A stretch of DNA of 64,000 bases from Paramoeba atlantica (lineage: Eukaryota; Discosea). Positions within the stretch are counted from its first letter, which is position 1; the number at the start of each line of letters is the position of its first letter. The notes under the pieces are model-generated. The model made no database searches. It was not told where the DNA came from and saw only the letters and a program-made list of their open reading frames with translations. Below are positions 48,565 to 56,299 of the stretch, in pieces. A program made the translations under genes and the position numbers. The DNA lies in assembly GCA_977017575.1 (NCBI GenBank), contig CDRNVI010000065.1:62001-126000 (forward strand), read 5' to 3'.

Positions 48565-49272
48565 TCAATCCAATTCATCCAAAAACCGCCCCGGAAAGTT
48601 TATCCTCTGCAACTTCCGGGGCTGTAACCGCTGTGGATCCGTATCCACCTCCAACCCCGCCGCCCTCCTCCTCCCCTCCTCCCCCTCCCTCTCCACCATC
48701 ACCTCATACACCTCCGGCAACACCACCCCCAACACCCCCTCCCACCCCTTCCTCACCACCGTCTCCCCCAACCCCCACAGCACCACCAGCGCACCGAGCA
48801 CCACCCCCACCCCCAGCCACGTGGCCTTTGTGTGTACAGAGACCCTTCCGCTCTCTCTCCCCCCCACCAGCTCCCCCCCCAGCCCCCCCCCGCCCCCATC
48901 CCGGTACCACACACTCCCGGGGTCCAGCACCATCGCGTAGGCCCGGCGCACCCGGTCCAGCTCCCCCGGCGAGCCCCCCGGGGCGTCCGGGTGGGCCGCG
49001 AGTACCCGCCGCCGGTACGCCGCGTGCACCTCCGGGAGCGCCTCCACGGTCTCCGGGAGGTCCAGCACGGCCAGCGGGGAGCGGTGGGCCGTGAGGAAGC
49101 GGAGGTCGTCCTCCATGGCCTTTACGTGGGAGAGGTTGCGGCGCAGACGACGGCCGAGGGCGCGCTGGGCGGGGCGGGGGAGGAGGTGGAGGACGAGCCA
49201 ACGGGAGAGGGCGGTGAGGGGACCGGGGCGGTAGGGGTGGGGGGAGAGGAGGGGGGGGGAGGGGTGAAGCAT
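48565..49272 (-). CDS. GC-rich J-domain membrane protein
   Basis: The protein has 235 residues. A J domain lies at about residues 66-118: LAVLDLPETVEALPEVHAAY, RRRVLAAHPDAPGG with the HPD motif at 94-96, then helix DRVRRAYAMVLD. The HPD motif stimulates Hsp70 ATPase. A basic N-terminus (ALSRWLVLHLLPRPAQRALG) may target mitochondria. A membrane segment WLGVGVVLGALVVLWGLGETV lies at 151-171. The gene is extremely GC-rich in all codon positions, unlike its AT-rich neighbours, and long frames open on both strands because of this. The HPD motif and consistent domain order decide the strand. ATG start, with a 100-base pyrimidine-rich leader. Confidence 0.75.
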   Translation of the reverse strand: MLHPSPPLLSPHPYRPGPLTALSRWLVLHLLPRPAQRALGRRLRRNLSHVKAMEDDLRFLTAHRSPLAVLDLPETVEALPEVHAAYRRRVLAAHPDAPGGSPGELDRVRRAYAMVLDPGSVWYRDGGGGGLGGELVGGRESGRVSVHTKATWLGVGVVLGALVVLWGLGETVVRKGWEGVLGVVLPEVYEVMVEREGEEGRRRAAGLEVDTDPQRLQPRKLQRINFPGRFLDELD

Positions 49273-49425
49273 GGGGGAGGGGGGAGGGCGTGAGAGAGGG
49301 AGGTTGGAAAGGGTATGGAGTAGAGTAGAGTTTAAGGTGGTTTAGTGGTGGTGGTGGTGGTGGGTGTAGGTAACCAGGGCTCTAGGTTGGGTTATGGAAA
49401 GAAAAGTGAGCAAAAAGAGGGAAAG
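49250..49425. repeat. J-gene start and leader, original copy
   Basis: This stretch, from the first codons of the J-domain gene outwards, is repeated in the same orientation at about 49765-49945. It contains the start codon and a pyrimidine-rich leader. On the minus strand it also has a long tract ending in ACCCAACCTAG, likely an acceptor. Confidence 0.75.
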
Positions 49426-49764
49426 TAAAGAAGAAACACCGTTGTGTTTAACCTTTATAAAGAGAAACATCGTCATAGAATAAAAGAAAAAAAATAAAAG
49501 GGGCTCCGGTGGTCTAAAATCGTTCCAAACCTCGTTCACAACAAGTTAGATAGGCCTGCTGAAGAGAAAGGCCGAGGTCCGGAATTTTAGGGCGGTACTT
49601 CGAAACCGTCTTCGAGCTTTTCGAAACATTGCTAACTTCTAGGTTTCTCTCCGCAGCTAGGATATGGCGCATCGGCTCCGGAAGAGTGGTTCGTTAGACA
49701 GACGGCAAGGTTCTCCGTCGATATTTGCAAAATTGACATCGCTATCGTGAACCGGTGGTGAGGA

Positions 49765-49945
49765 GGGAGGGGGAGGGGTGAAGCATGGTGGTGGTGGGGG
49801 GGAGGGGGGAGGGAGTGAGAGAGGGAGGTTGGAAAAGGTATGGAGTAGAGTAGAGTTTAAGGTTGTAGGGTAGTGGTGGTGGTGATGGTGGTGGTAGGTA
49901 ACCAGGGCTCTAGGTTGGGTTATGGAAAGAAAAGTGAATAAAAGG
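49765..49945. repeat. J-gene leader, duplicated copy
   Basis: A direct duplicate of 49250-49425 with small changes in a (GGT)n run and in G runs. It includes AGGTAACCAGGGCTCTAGGT and GGTTATGGAAAGAAAAGTGA. It keeps GAAGCATGG, the start-codon context, but no open reading frame follows. The 340 bases between copies are of normal composition. Confidence 0.75.
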
Positions 49946-49978
49946 AGTGAACACAGTCATATCGTAAAAGAAAAAATA

Positions 49979-50414
49979 TAAACCACAGTCCGGTTTAACA
50001 TTCCGGGGGGGAATGCTAAGTAGCTACAGGAATGTTAAGGAGCTACAGGAATGTTAAATTTTCAAGATAATTTTTTGAGGTATTTTTTTGAAAGGAAAAA
50101 TAACTTCATTTATTATGTATCTTCCTCTTCGCCCATCGCTTCGACTTCTTTTGCTTCACTTTCTTAGCGTTCTTGAACTTTCTTAAAGTACTCCGTCAGC
50201 GTACATTCGTAGCGAAAACCTGGAGGACCCTGTAGGGGATCAAAGTTGAGAATCTCCCGTGGTGGCTCTTCGTCGGTAGAGTGGATGAACCTGTAAGCCA
50301 CGGGGGGGCACGGGGGTTTTTCAGGGGGGAATGTTAAAAAACGCATGGGACATCATAACATTCTCCCCCGGAATGTTATCTAGCTACAGGAATGTTAAAC
50401 CGGACTGTGGTTTA
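49979..50414. mobile_element. Short TIR element A (436 bp) with AATGTT sub-terminal repeats
   Basis: The first and last 26 bases are perfect inverted repeats, beginning TAAACCACAGTCCGG. TA at both ends suggests a TA target site. Inside each end the octamer GGAATGTT (or its reverse, AACATTCC) recurs, spaced by AGCTACAG and set around a run of six or seven G or C. I count seven AATGTT copies and one AATGCT variant. Its architecture lines up base for base with element B (52203-52678). The middle carries an open frame on the minus strand (50164-50346) plus an acidic tail, possibly the remnant of a transposase end. Confidence 0.82.
50112..50346 (-). pseudogene. Coding remnant inside element A
   Basis: The minus-strand frame reads VAYRFIHSTDEEPPREILNF and then FRYECTLTEYFKKVQER. 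After one stop it continues in the same frame with ESEAKEVEAMGEEEDT. I recognise no family. The similar acidic end inside element B suggests both keep the C-terminal tail of a lost transposase gene. Confidence 0.35.
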
Positions 50415-50551
50415 AAAGGGGCAGTAATTATTGTTTTCGTAGCTTTGGGACAGCGAAAAAAAGTAGAGAGGTTGAAGTAAATAGAAATTTAGAATATTTA
50501 ATAGTATTTAGAACTATGGCCACCGAAGCAAACTCTACTTATATTGCAGTG

Positions 50552-51532
50552 TTAATAAAAGCCACGCGAACCGGATTTCCATGCGGGGTTCTGAAATAAA
50601 GAAACACACTTGGGAAGCGACTGCGGAGAGTACGATTCAATATTGTTTTCCTGAAGCGACAACTCACTCATTCCGCGAGGCAAACGAGAGACATCGACGT
50701 GTCCGCTGAGACGATTACGCCATAGTTGTAGGCACTTCATCCTCGGTGGAAGATTGTCAAATCGTGGTGTTCCTGTAAATGAATTATTTCGCGCTTTAAA
50801 TAAGAGCAATGAAGTTGGAAATTCTTCCAATGCCAGATTGCCTACAAATTCGTTATTGGATATGTCAAGACCAAGTAAATTAGGTGGAATGACGGCACAG
50901 TTAAGTGTCCCATCGAGACGATTTCCACTGATATCAATAATGCACAGACTCCGGGGTAGCGCACTCCAATTTATCATTCCTGTGAAATGATTATTGTTGA
51001 GAAGAAGCCGTGTCAACGTTTTAGGGAGATCTCCTGCACCAATATAACCAGAAAACTGATTTTTGCTCAGGTCGAGACGAGTAAGTCCTTGAGGCAGGGT
51101 ATCGAATGGAACTTCACCGTTGCATTTGTTGTTGATGCCCCAATTGGAGCCTAAAAGAAACCAACTGAGTGTTACAGGAAGGTGTGTCCAACTAGGAGTC
51201 CCTTCCAGCTGCCGACCTCGCCAATCAATCTTACGTGCCATTTGAAACGCATCACACTGAACTCCATACCAATTGCACCCAGGTATGCTTGTGTTCCATG
51301 TCGAGTGCTTGCCAAGAGGCGACAGTCCAGGAGTTTCCAATTCATGTATGCCAGAAAGAAAGGCGTCAAGCTGTAGCTCTATGGGGAGTAGAGATCTGTG
51401 CGCCTTCTGAGCTCGACGGGGCCGCGGTTGATCATCCGCTGTATGAATGCTAAGCATGTGTGAAAGCATGTATGAAAGCATGTATGAAAGCATGTATGAA
51501 AGCATGTATGAAAGCATGTATGAAAGGCACAT
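50552..51532 (-). CDS. Leucine-rich repeat protein, 326 aa
   Basis: Paralogue of the protein at 16682-17425. An N-cap (STWNTSIPGCNWYGVQCDAF, C-x-W-x-G-V-x-C-D) is preceded by a helix LLPIELQLDAFLSGIHELET. It is followed by eight LRRs of the form LPxxLxxLxLxxNxFxG, for example LPKTLTRLLLNNNHFTGMI and FPTSLLLFKARNNSFTGTP. The first 28 residues are a tandem SYML repeat coded by a 12-base DNA repeat; the true start may be MLSIHTADD. No convincing signal peptide is seen. LRR proteins of this type are often surface or secreted recognition proteins, but this is not shown here. Confidence 0.78.
   Translation of the reverse strand: MCLSYMLSYMLSYMLSYMLSYMLSHMLSIHTADDQPRPRRAQKAHRSLLPIELQLDAFLSGIHELETPGLSPLGKHSTWNTSIPGCNWYGVQCDAFQMARKIDWRGRQLEGTPSWTHLPVTLSWFLLGSNWGINNKCNGEVPFDTLPQGLTRLDLSKNQFSGYIGAGDLPKTLTRLLLNNNHFTGMINWSALPRSLCIIDISGNRLDGTLNCAVIPPNLLGLDISNNEFVGNLALEEFPTSLLLFKARNNSFTGTPRFDNLPPRMKCLQLWRNRLSGHVDVSRLPRGMSELSLQENNIESYSPQSLPKCVSLFQNPAWKSGSRGFY
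51454..51528. repeat. 12-bp tandem repeat in LRR gene start
   Basis: CATGTATGAAAG recurs about six times with two variants. It encodes SYML repeats on the minus strand at the N-terminus of the LRR protein. Being a multiple of 3, copy changes do not shift the frame. Confidence 0.85.
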
Positions 51533-52202
51533 ACATGTACATGTAGATTTCGTTTCGAAGATTGATTACGTTTTGAATTGACGTACTACGTTACGTGTCT
51601 AATTACGATACTATTGATGTGGTTGCGTAACAACCGCTCTATCTTCAATTATAAAAAAATATATAAAAATAAGTAATTCCGAGAAAAAACATTCAGATGT
51701 ATATTTAGTCGGAACGCTGCTTCACCCTCCGTCAATAAATACCGTATATGCATCCTGAATTTGCACGAAAAATGATCAATAAACTGTTCTACACTTTAAT
51801 GAGTACTGAATGAAGTGTTGTACACTTCGCTGAGTACTCAACGAATATAATTGAGAGAAGGAAAGTGACTTGATTAGAAGCAAACCATTTTTCTTAGACT
51901 TGTGTTACTCATTAAAAATTTCAGGGTTCATGTCACACGACAACCCGAATCGAAACGACGACGCAGAAGATTTAATTCCACGTTTCCTTTTATACATAGT
52001 AGGGAGCTTATACATTGCACATTGTCAGAACTGGAGCACTGAGCGCTTTCCCCGCGATGATGGTGAGGCACATTCATGGGAAGAGCAAGAAATTGAGATT
52101 CCGGCTACGCAGGTTGCTCGTCGCATTTGTAGCGGACGTGTTGGGTTTGCGTGCGTTCGTTCGTGGAAAAATACATACCTACTTCGGAAAAGGGTTTGCG
52201 TA
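51533..52202. other. Intergenic, weak plus-strand frames only
   Basis: A plus-strand frame of 111 codons at 51870-52205 has no recognisable domain and lies against the array direction. I do not call a gene. Confidence 0.4.
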
Positions 52203-52678
52203 TAAACGGTGTTACTGGATAACATACCCCCCCGGTATGTTATCGTGTTACAGGTATGTTATGCTGTTACAGGTATGTTAACTTTTATGCCATCATTTTT
52301 TTAAAGAATTCAAAAAATTGCACCAATTCAAAAAATTGCTCCAATATATTTTACTCCACAATTTCAGGACAACTATGTATTCGAAAATACTCCTGAATTG
52401 TCAATGTCTTCCTCCTCTTCTCCCTCCTCGTCTTCCTCTTCATCCTCCTCCGACGAAACAACCTCGCTTGGAATTTCTTCATGAATACCAATCAGTTCTT
52501 GAGTGCTCATGTTGACAAAAAAATGATCTGTATTACACATGTAAAAAAATCTCAAAAACAAATTGACTCCTAAACTCCAAAATCCAGAGGGGGGGTGTGT
52601 TATCCACCCCTGTTCACAATAACATACCCCCCCGGTATGTTAACGTGTTACAGGTATGTTATCCCGAGCCCCCGTTTA
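52203..52678. mobile_element. Short TIR element B (476 bp) with TATGTT sub-terminal repeats
   Basis: The ends are 26-base inverted repeats of the form TAAACGG, seven variable bases, then GGATAACATACC. Inside each end GGTATGTT (or AACATACC) recurs around a run of seven C, spaced by GTGTTACA or CTGTTACA. The left side has three outward units and the right side two. Compared with element A, the core AATGTT has become TATGTT throughout, while unit lengths, spacers and homopolymer positions match. The middle carries a small acidic frame on the minus strand (52373-52561) with an EEDEEEDEEGEEEED run. Confidence 0.82.
52373..52561 (-). pseudogene. Acidic coding remnant inside element B
   Basis: The short frame reads STQELIGIHEEIPSEVVSS, then a long Asp/Glu run and DIDNSGVF. 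No family is recognised. It sits at the same place as the acidic tail in element A. Confidence 0.35.
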
Positions 52679-52753
52679 ATATTTTTTTTGAACTAGCGCC
52701 CCGTTTTGGAAGTACAGAATCGGTTTTTTGAATATCAATTTCTCTTAGCAACC

Positions 52754-53527
52754 TTATCGAACAACCATTACTACGAGAAGAATGATTACTATGATCACAA
52801 TAAGGACAATACCTCCCATCCAGTAAGACATCTTTTTTCTAATCGTAGAAGACGCATGTGATTTACGAAGTACGCGATCCCCCTTCTCGACATTTTCTCT
52901 TGTTTGCTCGATATTTAGTTTTGTGTCATGTAATCCTGATTCTTGTGTAATTACCCAATCTTTCATTTCGGTATGCATTGCATGAAGGTCGTTAAGGTCT
53001 GACTCAAGCTGAATTACTTCATGTGCGTTTTCTTTTTGAAGTGTTTCTTCGGTACGCAACAACCCGCCATAGTTCTTTGGCCTTGACATGCGCGCTGGAT
53101 TTCCAGTGAGACTGCATGATTCTCTTTTATGATGATTAGTCTCATGTAGATCATCTTTCGTGTACCTAGCAACGAGAGGTAACAATTTGTTTGCCCTTTG
53201 CAGAAGAAAATAGTGATGCGAATATAGTTGCTGTAGCTGGTTTAAATAACCCTCTAGAGAACTGTCTGGTTCGTTACGCAGATCTTTACGATGGATTGTA
53301 TCAGGTACCTGCGAGCAAAGCGTATCACATAATCTTCCATAGTTTTGTACGTGTTCCACTGCCACAATGAGCTCGTGGCTTATTAAAGAGGTCTTAGTAC
53401 CTCCTTCCAAACCATGATAAATGGAATAGGTGCGATCCAAAAGCATCTCAAACTTGTTCAAATGATACTCCAGTTGCAGTGTCAAGGAAGATAAAGTTAT
53501 CGTGTCGTGAGAAATTTTCTGCGTCAT
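52754..53527 (-). CDS. Qa-type SNARE (syntaxin-like)
   Basis: The protein has 257 residues and a C-terminal anchor (residues 237-256, GIVLIVIIVIILLVVMVV). The SNARE motif is at about 170-228: VIQLESDLNDLHAMHTEMKD, then WVITQESGLHDTKLNIEQTR. The zero-layer Gln is Q195, in the Qa pattern hhxEQGxxhxxIE (here ITQESGLHDTKLNIE). The N-terminal 120 residues form helical bundles as in syntaxins. A VEKGDRVLRKS stretch resembles the 'VEKGNVELQKA' membrane-proximal part of syntaxins. It mediates vesicle fusion; which membrane cannot be read. ATG start. Confidence 0.75.
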   Translation of the reverse strand: MTQKISHDTITLSSLTLQLEYHLNKFEMLLDRTYSIYHGLEGGTKTSLISHELIVAVEHVQNYGRLCDTLCSQVPDTIHRKDLRNEPDSSLEGYLNQLQQLYSHHYFLLQRANKLLPLVARYTKDDLHETNHHKRESCSLTGNPARMSRPKNYGGLLRTEETLQKENAHEVIQLESDLNDLHAMHTEMKDWVITQESGLHDTKLNIEQTRENVEKGDRVLRKSHASSTIRKKMSYWMGGIVLIVIIVIILLVVMVVR

Positions 53528-53742
53528 ATTCTGTCCATCGCTTGACCTACAGACATTCTTTTACTGATGTTCATCCTCCGATCATATTACTACTAAACTT
53601 TAATGTACTGGTTTAAATGTCTGTTTTAGTGCTATGAGACAAAAATACGCAAAAATGGCCCCATTTTTAGCTACGAACCGGCTATTTTGGGTTCAAATCC
53701 TTCCACTTTTTTCGGCTGTCGAAGGTAATTTTTCTTTTTTTA
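53528..53742. other. Upstream of SNARE gene
   Basis: The SNARE leader, without a strong acceptor. Nothing else was recognised. Confidence 0.35.
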
Positions 53743-53837
53743 GGCTCTTCGTTAAACGCGGAGGTAGTTTTCAACGCGAAGCTCGCAGCATGAGTGACTT
53801 CAAAGTTGAAAACGACCACCGCGTTTAACGAAAAGCG
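53743..53837. mobile_element. 95-bp palindromic MITE, copy 2
   Basis: Same length and ends as 18493-18587, again flanked by TA (53741-53742 and 53838-53839). The right arm has slightly decayed (AAAAGCG for AAGAGCC). The core strings TTTTCAACGCGAAGC and GTGACTTC are shared. Confidence 0.85.
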
Positions 53838-54359
53838 TAAAATCTCAAAGCTTTCTTTTATTTAAGAATTTCTACAATATTGGATTTCGCATACAGTGTT
53901 GTATTAAATTAGGATATTATTTAATTACGAATTTAAGGATTTTTTTTGGCGAAAATAATCTTAATTGAATAATATCGTGATTAAATAGTATCGTAATTGA
54001 ATATTGCCGTAAATAAATATTATCGTAAGTAAATTCTTAATTTTGTTTTTCCAATATTTTCAAGAACATGACATACTGTAGGTAAATTGTTTTGAACGAG
54101 TGCATTGAACGAGTAAAACCCGTAGAAAATTAATACGTGTATGTTACAGTGGTCGTCACCAATCTGAGAGTCACGAAAATGAGAATGACCCTCTCAAGAA
54201 TGACAAATCATCGTGTCAACGTTCAACTCAAAAAGGGCCTTGAAAATGAGAATGAGAATGGATCAAAAGGGCCCCTGTTGTGCAATCTGGGCCTCGAAAA
54301 GGAAACACCCGCATAAAAATTCAGCTACTGCAGTGGTGAGGGTGATGACCTTGGACACT
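53838..54359. other. Mobile-zone spacer, no gene
   Basis: AT-rich with repeated TAATTGAATA-like strings near 53960-54030. Nothing else was recognised. Confidence 0.35.
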
Positions 54360-54412
54360 ATGCAGTTGTCCACTGCCATCCGGTGCCATGCGCTGCCATC
54401 CAGTGCCATCCA
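54360..54412. repeat. 10-bp phased module 5
   Basis: CACTGCCATCCGGTGCCATG is followed by CGCTGCCATCCAGTGCCATC. TGCCAT recurs every 10 bases, clearer than in the modules at 19970-21485. Confidence 0.65.
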
Positions 54413-54601
54413 AAACGGAGATATGAGCGAGGACCGAAGACCTTTTATTTTGATTTTGAGGACCGAAGAACATTCCATTTCCGCCGGATGTTGTGGGACA
54501 AGTGATGGCCATGATATGAAAAAGCGGCTAATGTCGGATTCAATTGTACTCATTTTTCAAAAACAAGTCTTTTTCTTTCCTTTTGCAAAATAAGATTTTA
54601 T

Positions 54602-55266
54602 GTACAAACCTTGAGTCTTACTAACTCCGCAGTTTCCAGTCCCAAGCCTGGAGCTGGTCAACACAACAAGACCGGGGGAGGAGGGGTAACTCGAAAGATT
54701 ATTTGCCACCATGGTACATAAGTGTATTTGTCTTGAATGAGCAGGGTTGAATGAGTCGGGCCCATAGTGCCTGAAGGATCAGGCCTGACGGAAGCTGTGA
54801 TGCTTTGAGAGTAGAGTTACTGGCCCATAATGCCTGAAGGGTGGGGCCTAAGCGAAGCTGTGATGCTTTGAGAGTGGGGTTACTGGCCCATAATGCCTGA
54901 AGGGTGGGGCCTCAGCGAAGCTGTGATGCTTTGAGAGTGGGGTTACTGGCCCATAATGCCTGAAAGGCGAGGTCTAAGCGAAGCTGTGATGCTTTGAGAG
55001 TAGGCTTGCTGGCTCCTAATGTCTGACGGGTGGGGTTAAGCCTATTTTGCGCTCCCATTGGGTAGCAAAAGGGCGCTTTGGCACCGTACGTGAATATGTG
55101 TGTGAATATGAAAAGAGACAAGATATCCCATTGTTCAGACGTTGTCAGCACTTGCACTTCTGAATGTTTAATTCGAAGTCAATGGAAGGGGGATGAAGGT
55201 GAACAAAAATGACTCTCATGGTTTGCGCCTGAAAACGGCGGAGTTAGTAAGACTCAAGGTTTGTAC
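54602..55266. mobile_element. 665-bp TIR element containing a 63-bp minisatellite
   Basis: Perfect 29-base inverted repeats at 54602-54630 and 55238-55266 begin GTACAAACCTTGAGTC. The end sequence resembles a stretch within the inverted repeat of the next element (TTTTATGTACAA, two or three bases, CTTGAG), so the two may share a recognition site. Most of the middle is a tandem repeat (54767-55030). No transposase. Confidence 0.75.
54767..55030. repeat. 63-bp tandem repeat, about four copies
   Basis: The unit contains GAAGCTGTGATGCTTTGAGA and CTGGCCCATAATGCCTGA and repeats every 63 bases with changes. On the minus strand it reads as 21-residue units (PTLKASQLRL, LQALWAS) in one frame, with one unit carrying a stop. 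Confidence 0.85.
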
Positions 55267-55290
55267 TTAAAGTATAATTTATGGTTATAA

Positions 55291-55443
55291 ATGACATTTT
55301 ATGTACAATACTTGAGGATGAATAACGAGTATATACAGGCCCTAGCCTGTTTAATATGGGCTGGAAGGGCAATGGTAGTCAATGTGGCTGGATCCGAGGA
55401 TCTAGAAAAAAAACTTTTAAGAAAAAGATCCTACGAATATTGA
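55291..55443 (+). CDS. 50-aa frame largely within the left TIR
   Basis: The frame begins TFYVQYLRMNNEYIQALACL after Met, continues IWAGRAMVVNVAGSEDLEKK and ends at a TGA. About 33 residues lie in the TIR, so the right TIR encodes the same peptide on the minus strand (56199 inward), with Tyr7 replaced by Cys. Two copies in a young repeat are not evidence for selection on protein, so the call is tentative. Confidence 0.3.
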   Translation: MTFYVQYLRMNNEYIQALACLIWAGRAMVVNVAGSEDLEKKLLRKRSYEY

Positions 55444-55535
55444 GAAGACTGTGATTGAAAAAGTAGAGGTGGACTGACCAGTGTAACAACGAAAAGTGTG
55501 TTTATTTTCGATATACTTTGTTTCTTGTATCCTCG

Positions 55536-56111
55536 ATGGCGAAGCGCAAGAGTGATTCTTCAAAGGGAAGTTTCCGCAAGAAGGCAGCTCGTACCATGCA
55601 ACAGGAGGCAAGAGACAATGAATTGCTGGACTCGGTTCTTTTGCTTCGTGAGCAGCAAGGTATGATGATTGCTGCAGAAGAGGCCAACCGACTTAGAATC
55701 ACGCAGGAGGCGAAAGACGAAATTATTGCTCTGATGAGTATGGTGACAGGTGTGTTACCGCAACTCAAGACGAGCGAGTCGATGTCTCCTCCGGGAGCGT
55801 GTATTTCACAAGGTGCTCCTGAGTCAGCCACTACTGAACATGTACCTGATCTTCGGGATCTATCTACAATGTTCAAGTCAGTTGCTGGATCCATGACTGA
55901 AGCCATTCTTTCAGTGATAGGAGAAAGCACGCGACGAAGTGGAGAAGAACGAAAGACGAATCGTAAAATTTCTCTTTCGATGGCAGAGGACTGTATCGGT
56001 ACACAGTCATATCCGAAGGTTTCCGCAGGATTTCAGCGGGGTTTAACGTGCCTTCGACTTGAAAACTTTGGTGTCGCATGTGGGCCAAACCTCGAAGTTT
56101 TGCCACATTGA
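55536..56111 (+). CDS. Element-encoded coiled-coil protein, about 191 aa, unknown family
   Basis: I do not recognise this protein. From the ATG at 55536 (AKRKSDSSKGSFRKKAARTM) it has a basic, possibly nuclear-targeting N-terminus. A long helical, Gln/Glu/Ala-rich coiled coil follows (QQEARDNELLDSVLLLREQQ, MIAAEEANRLRITQEAKDEI), then a Ser/Pro linker and a second helix (LSTMFKSVAGSMTEAILSVI). The C-terminal 20 residues lie in the right TIR. It could be a capture of a host gene or the element's own DNA-binding or helper protein. No catalytic residues of DDE or tyrosine recombinases are visible. Confidence 0.5.
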   Translation: MAKRKSDSSKGSFRKKAARTMQQEARDNELLDSVLLLREQQGMMIAAEEANRLRITQEAKDEIIALMSMVTGVLPQLKTSESMSPPGACISQGAPESATTEHVPDLRDLSTMFKSVAGSMTEAILSVIGESTRRSGEERKTNRKISLSMAEDCIGTQSYPKVSAGFQRGLTCLRLENFGVACGPNLEVLPH

Positions 56112-56299
56112 CTACCATTGCCCTTCCAGCCCATATTAAACAGGCTAGGGCCTGTATATACTCGTTATTCATCCTCAAGCATTGTACATAAAATGTCATT
56201 TATAACCCTAGGTCATAAATTATACATTTTCTCGGTCTCTTCTTGTGCGTTCTTTGTCATGTAAATGTGCGGACCTGAGTTGAATTTTAAAGTGAAAGC

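Larger units (their letters stand above)
55272..56225. mobile_element. 954-bp TIR element with 117-bp ends and its own gene
   Basis: The left end (55272-55388) and right end (56102-56225) are inverted repeats with one or two base differences and one 7-base indel. They begin GTATAATTTATG and end GGTAGTCAATGTGGC inward. The element sits directly next to the element at 54602-55266. The two ends are nearly identical, so the insertion is young. It encodes a coiled-coil protein (55536-56111) and a short frame in the ends. No known transposase motif, so the family is unknown. Confidence 0.82.

Noticed and set aside
48633-49293. Long plus-strand and second minus-strand frames in the GC-rich island
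   Set aside because: They arise from the extreme GC content. Their proteins are low-complexity Pro/Ala/Gly strings, and only the 235-residue minus frame has a domain (J domain with HPD).
51870-52205. 111-codon plus-strand frame between LRR and SNARE genes
   Set aside because: No domain, against the array direction, and it overlaps the left end of element B.
53680-53720. GGGTTCAAATCC string resembling a tRNA T-loop
   Set aside because: No matching acceptor stem, D-arm or anticodon arm could be placed around it.
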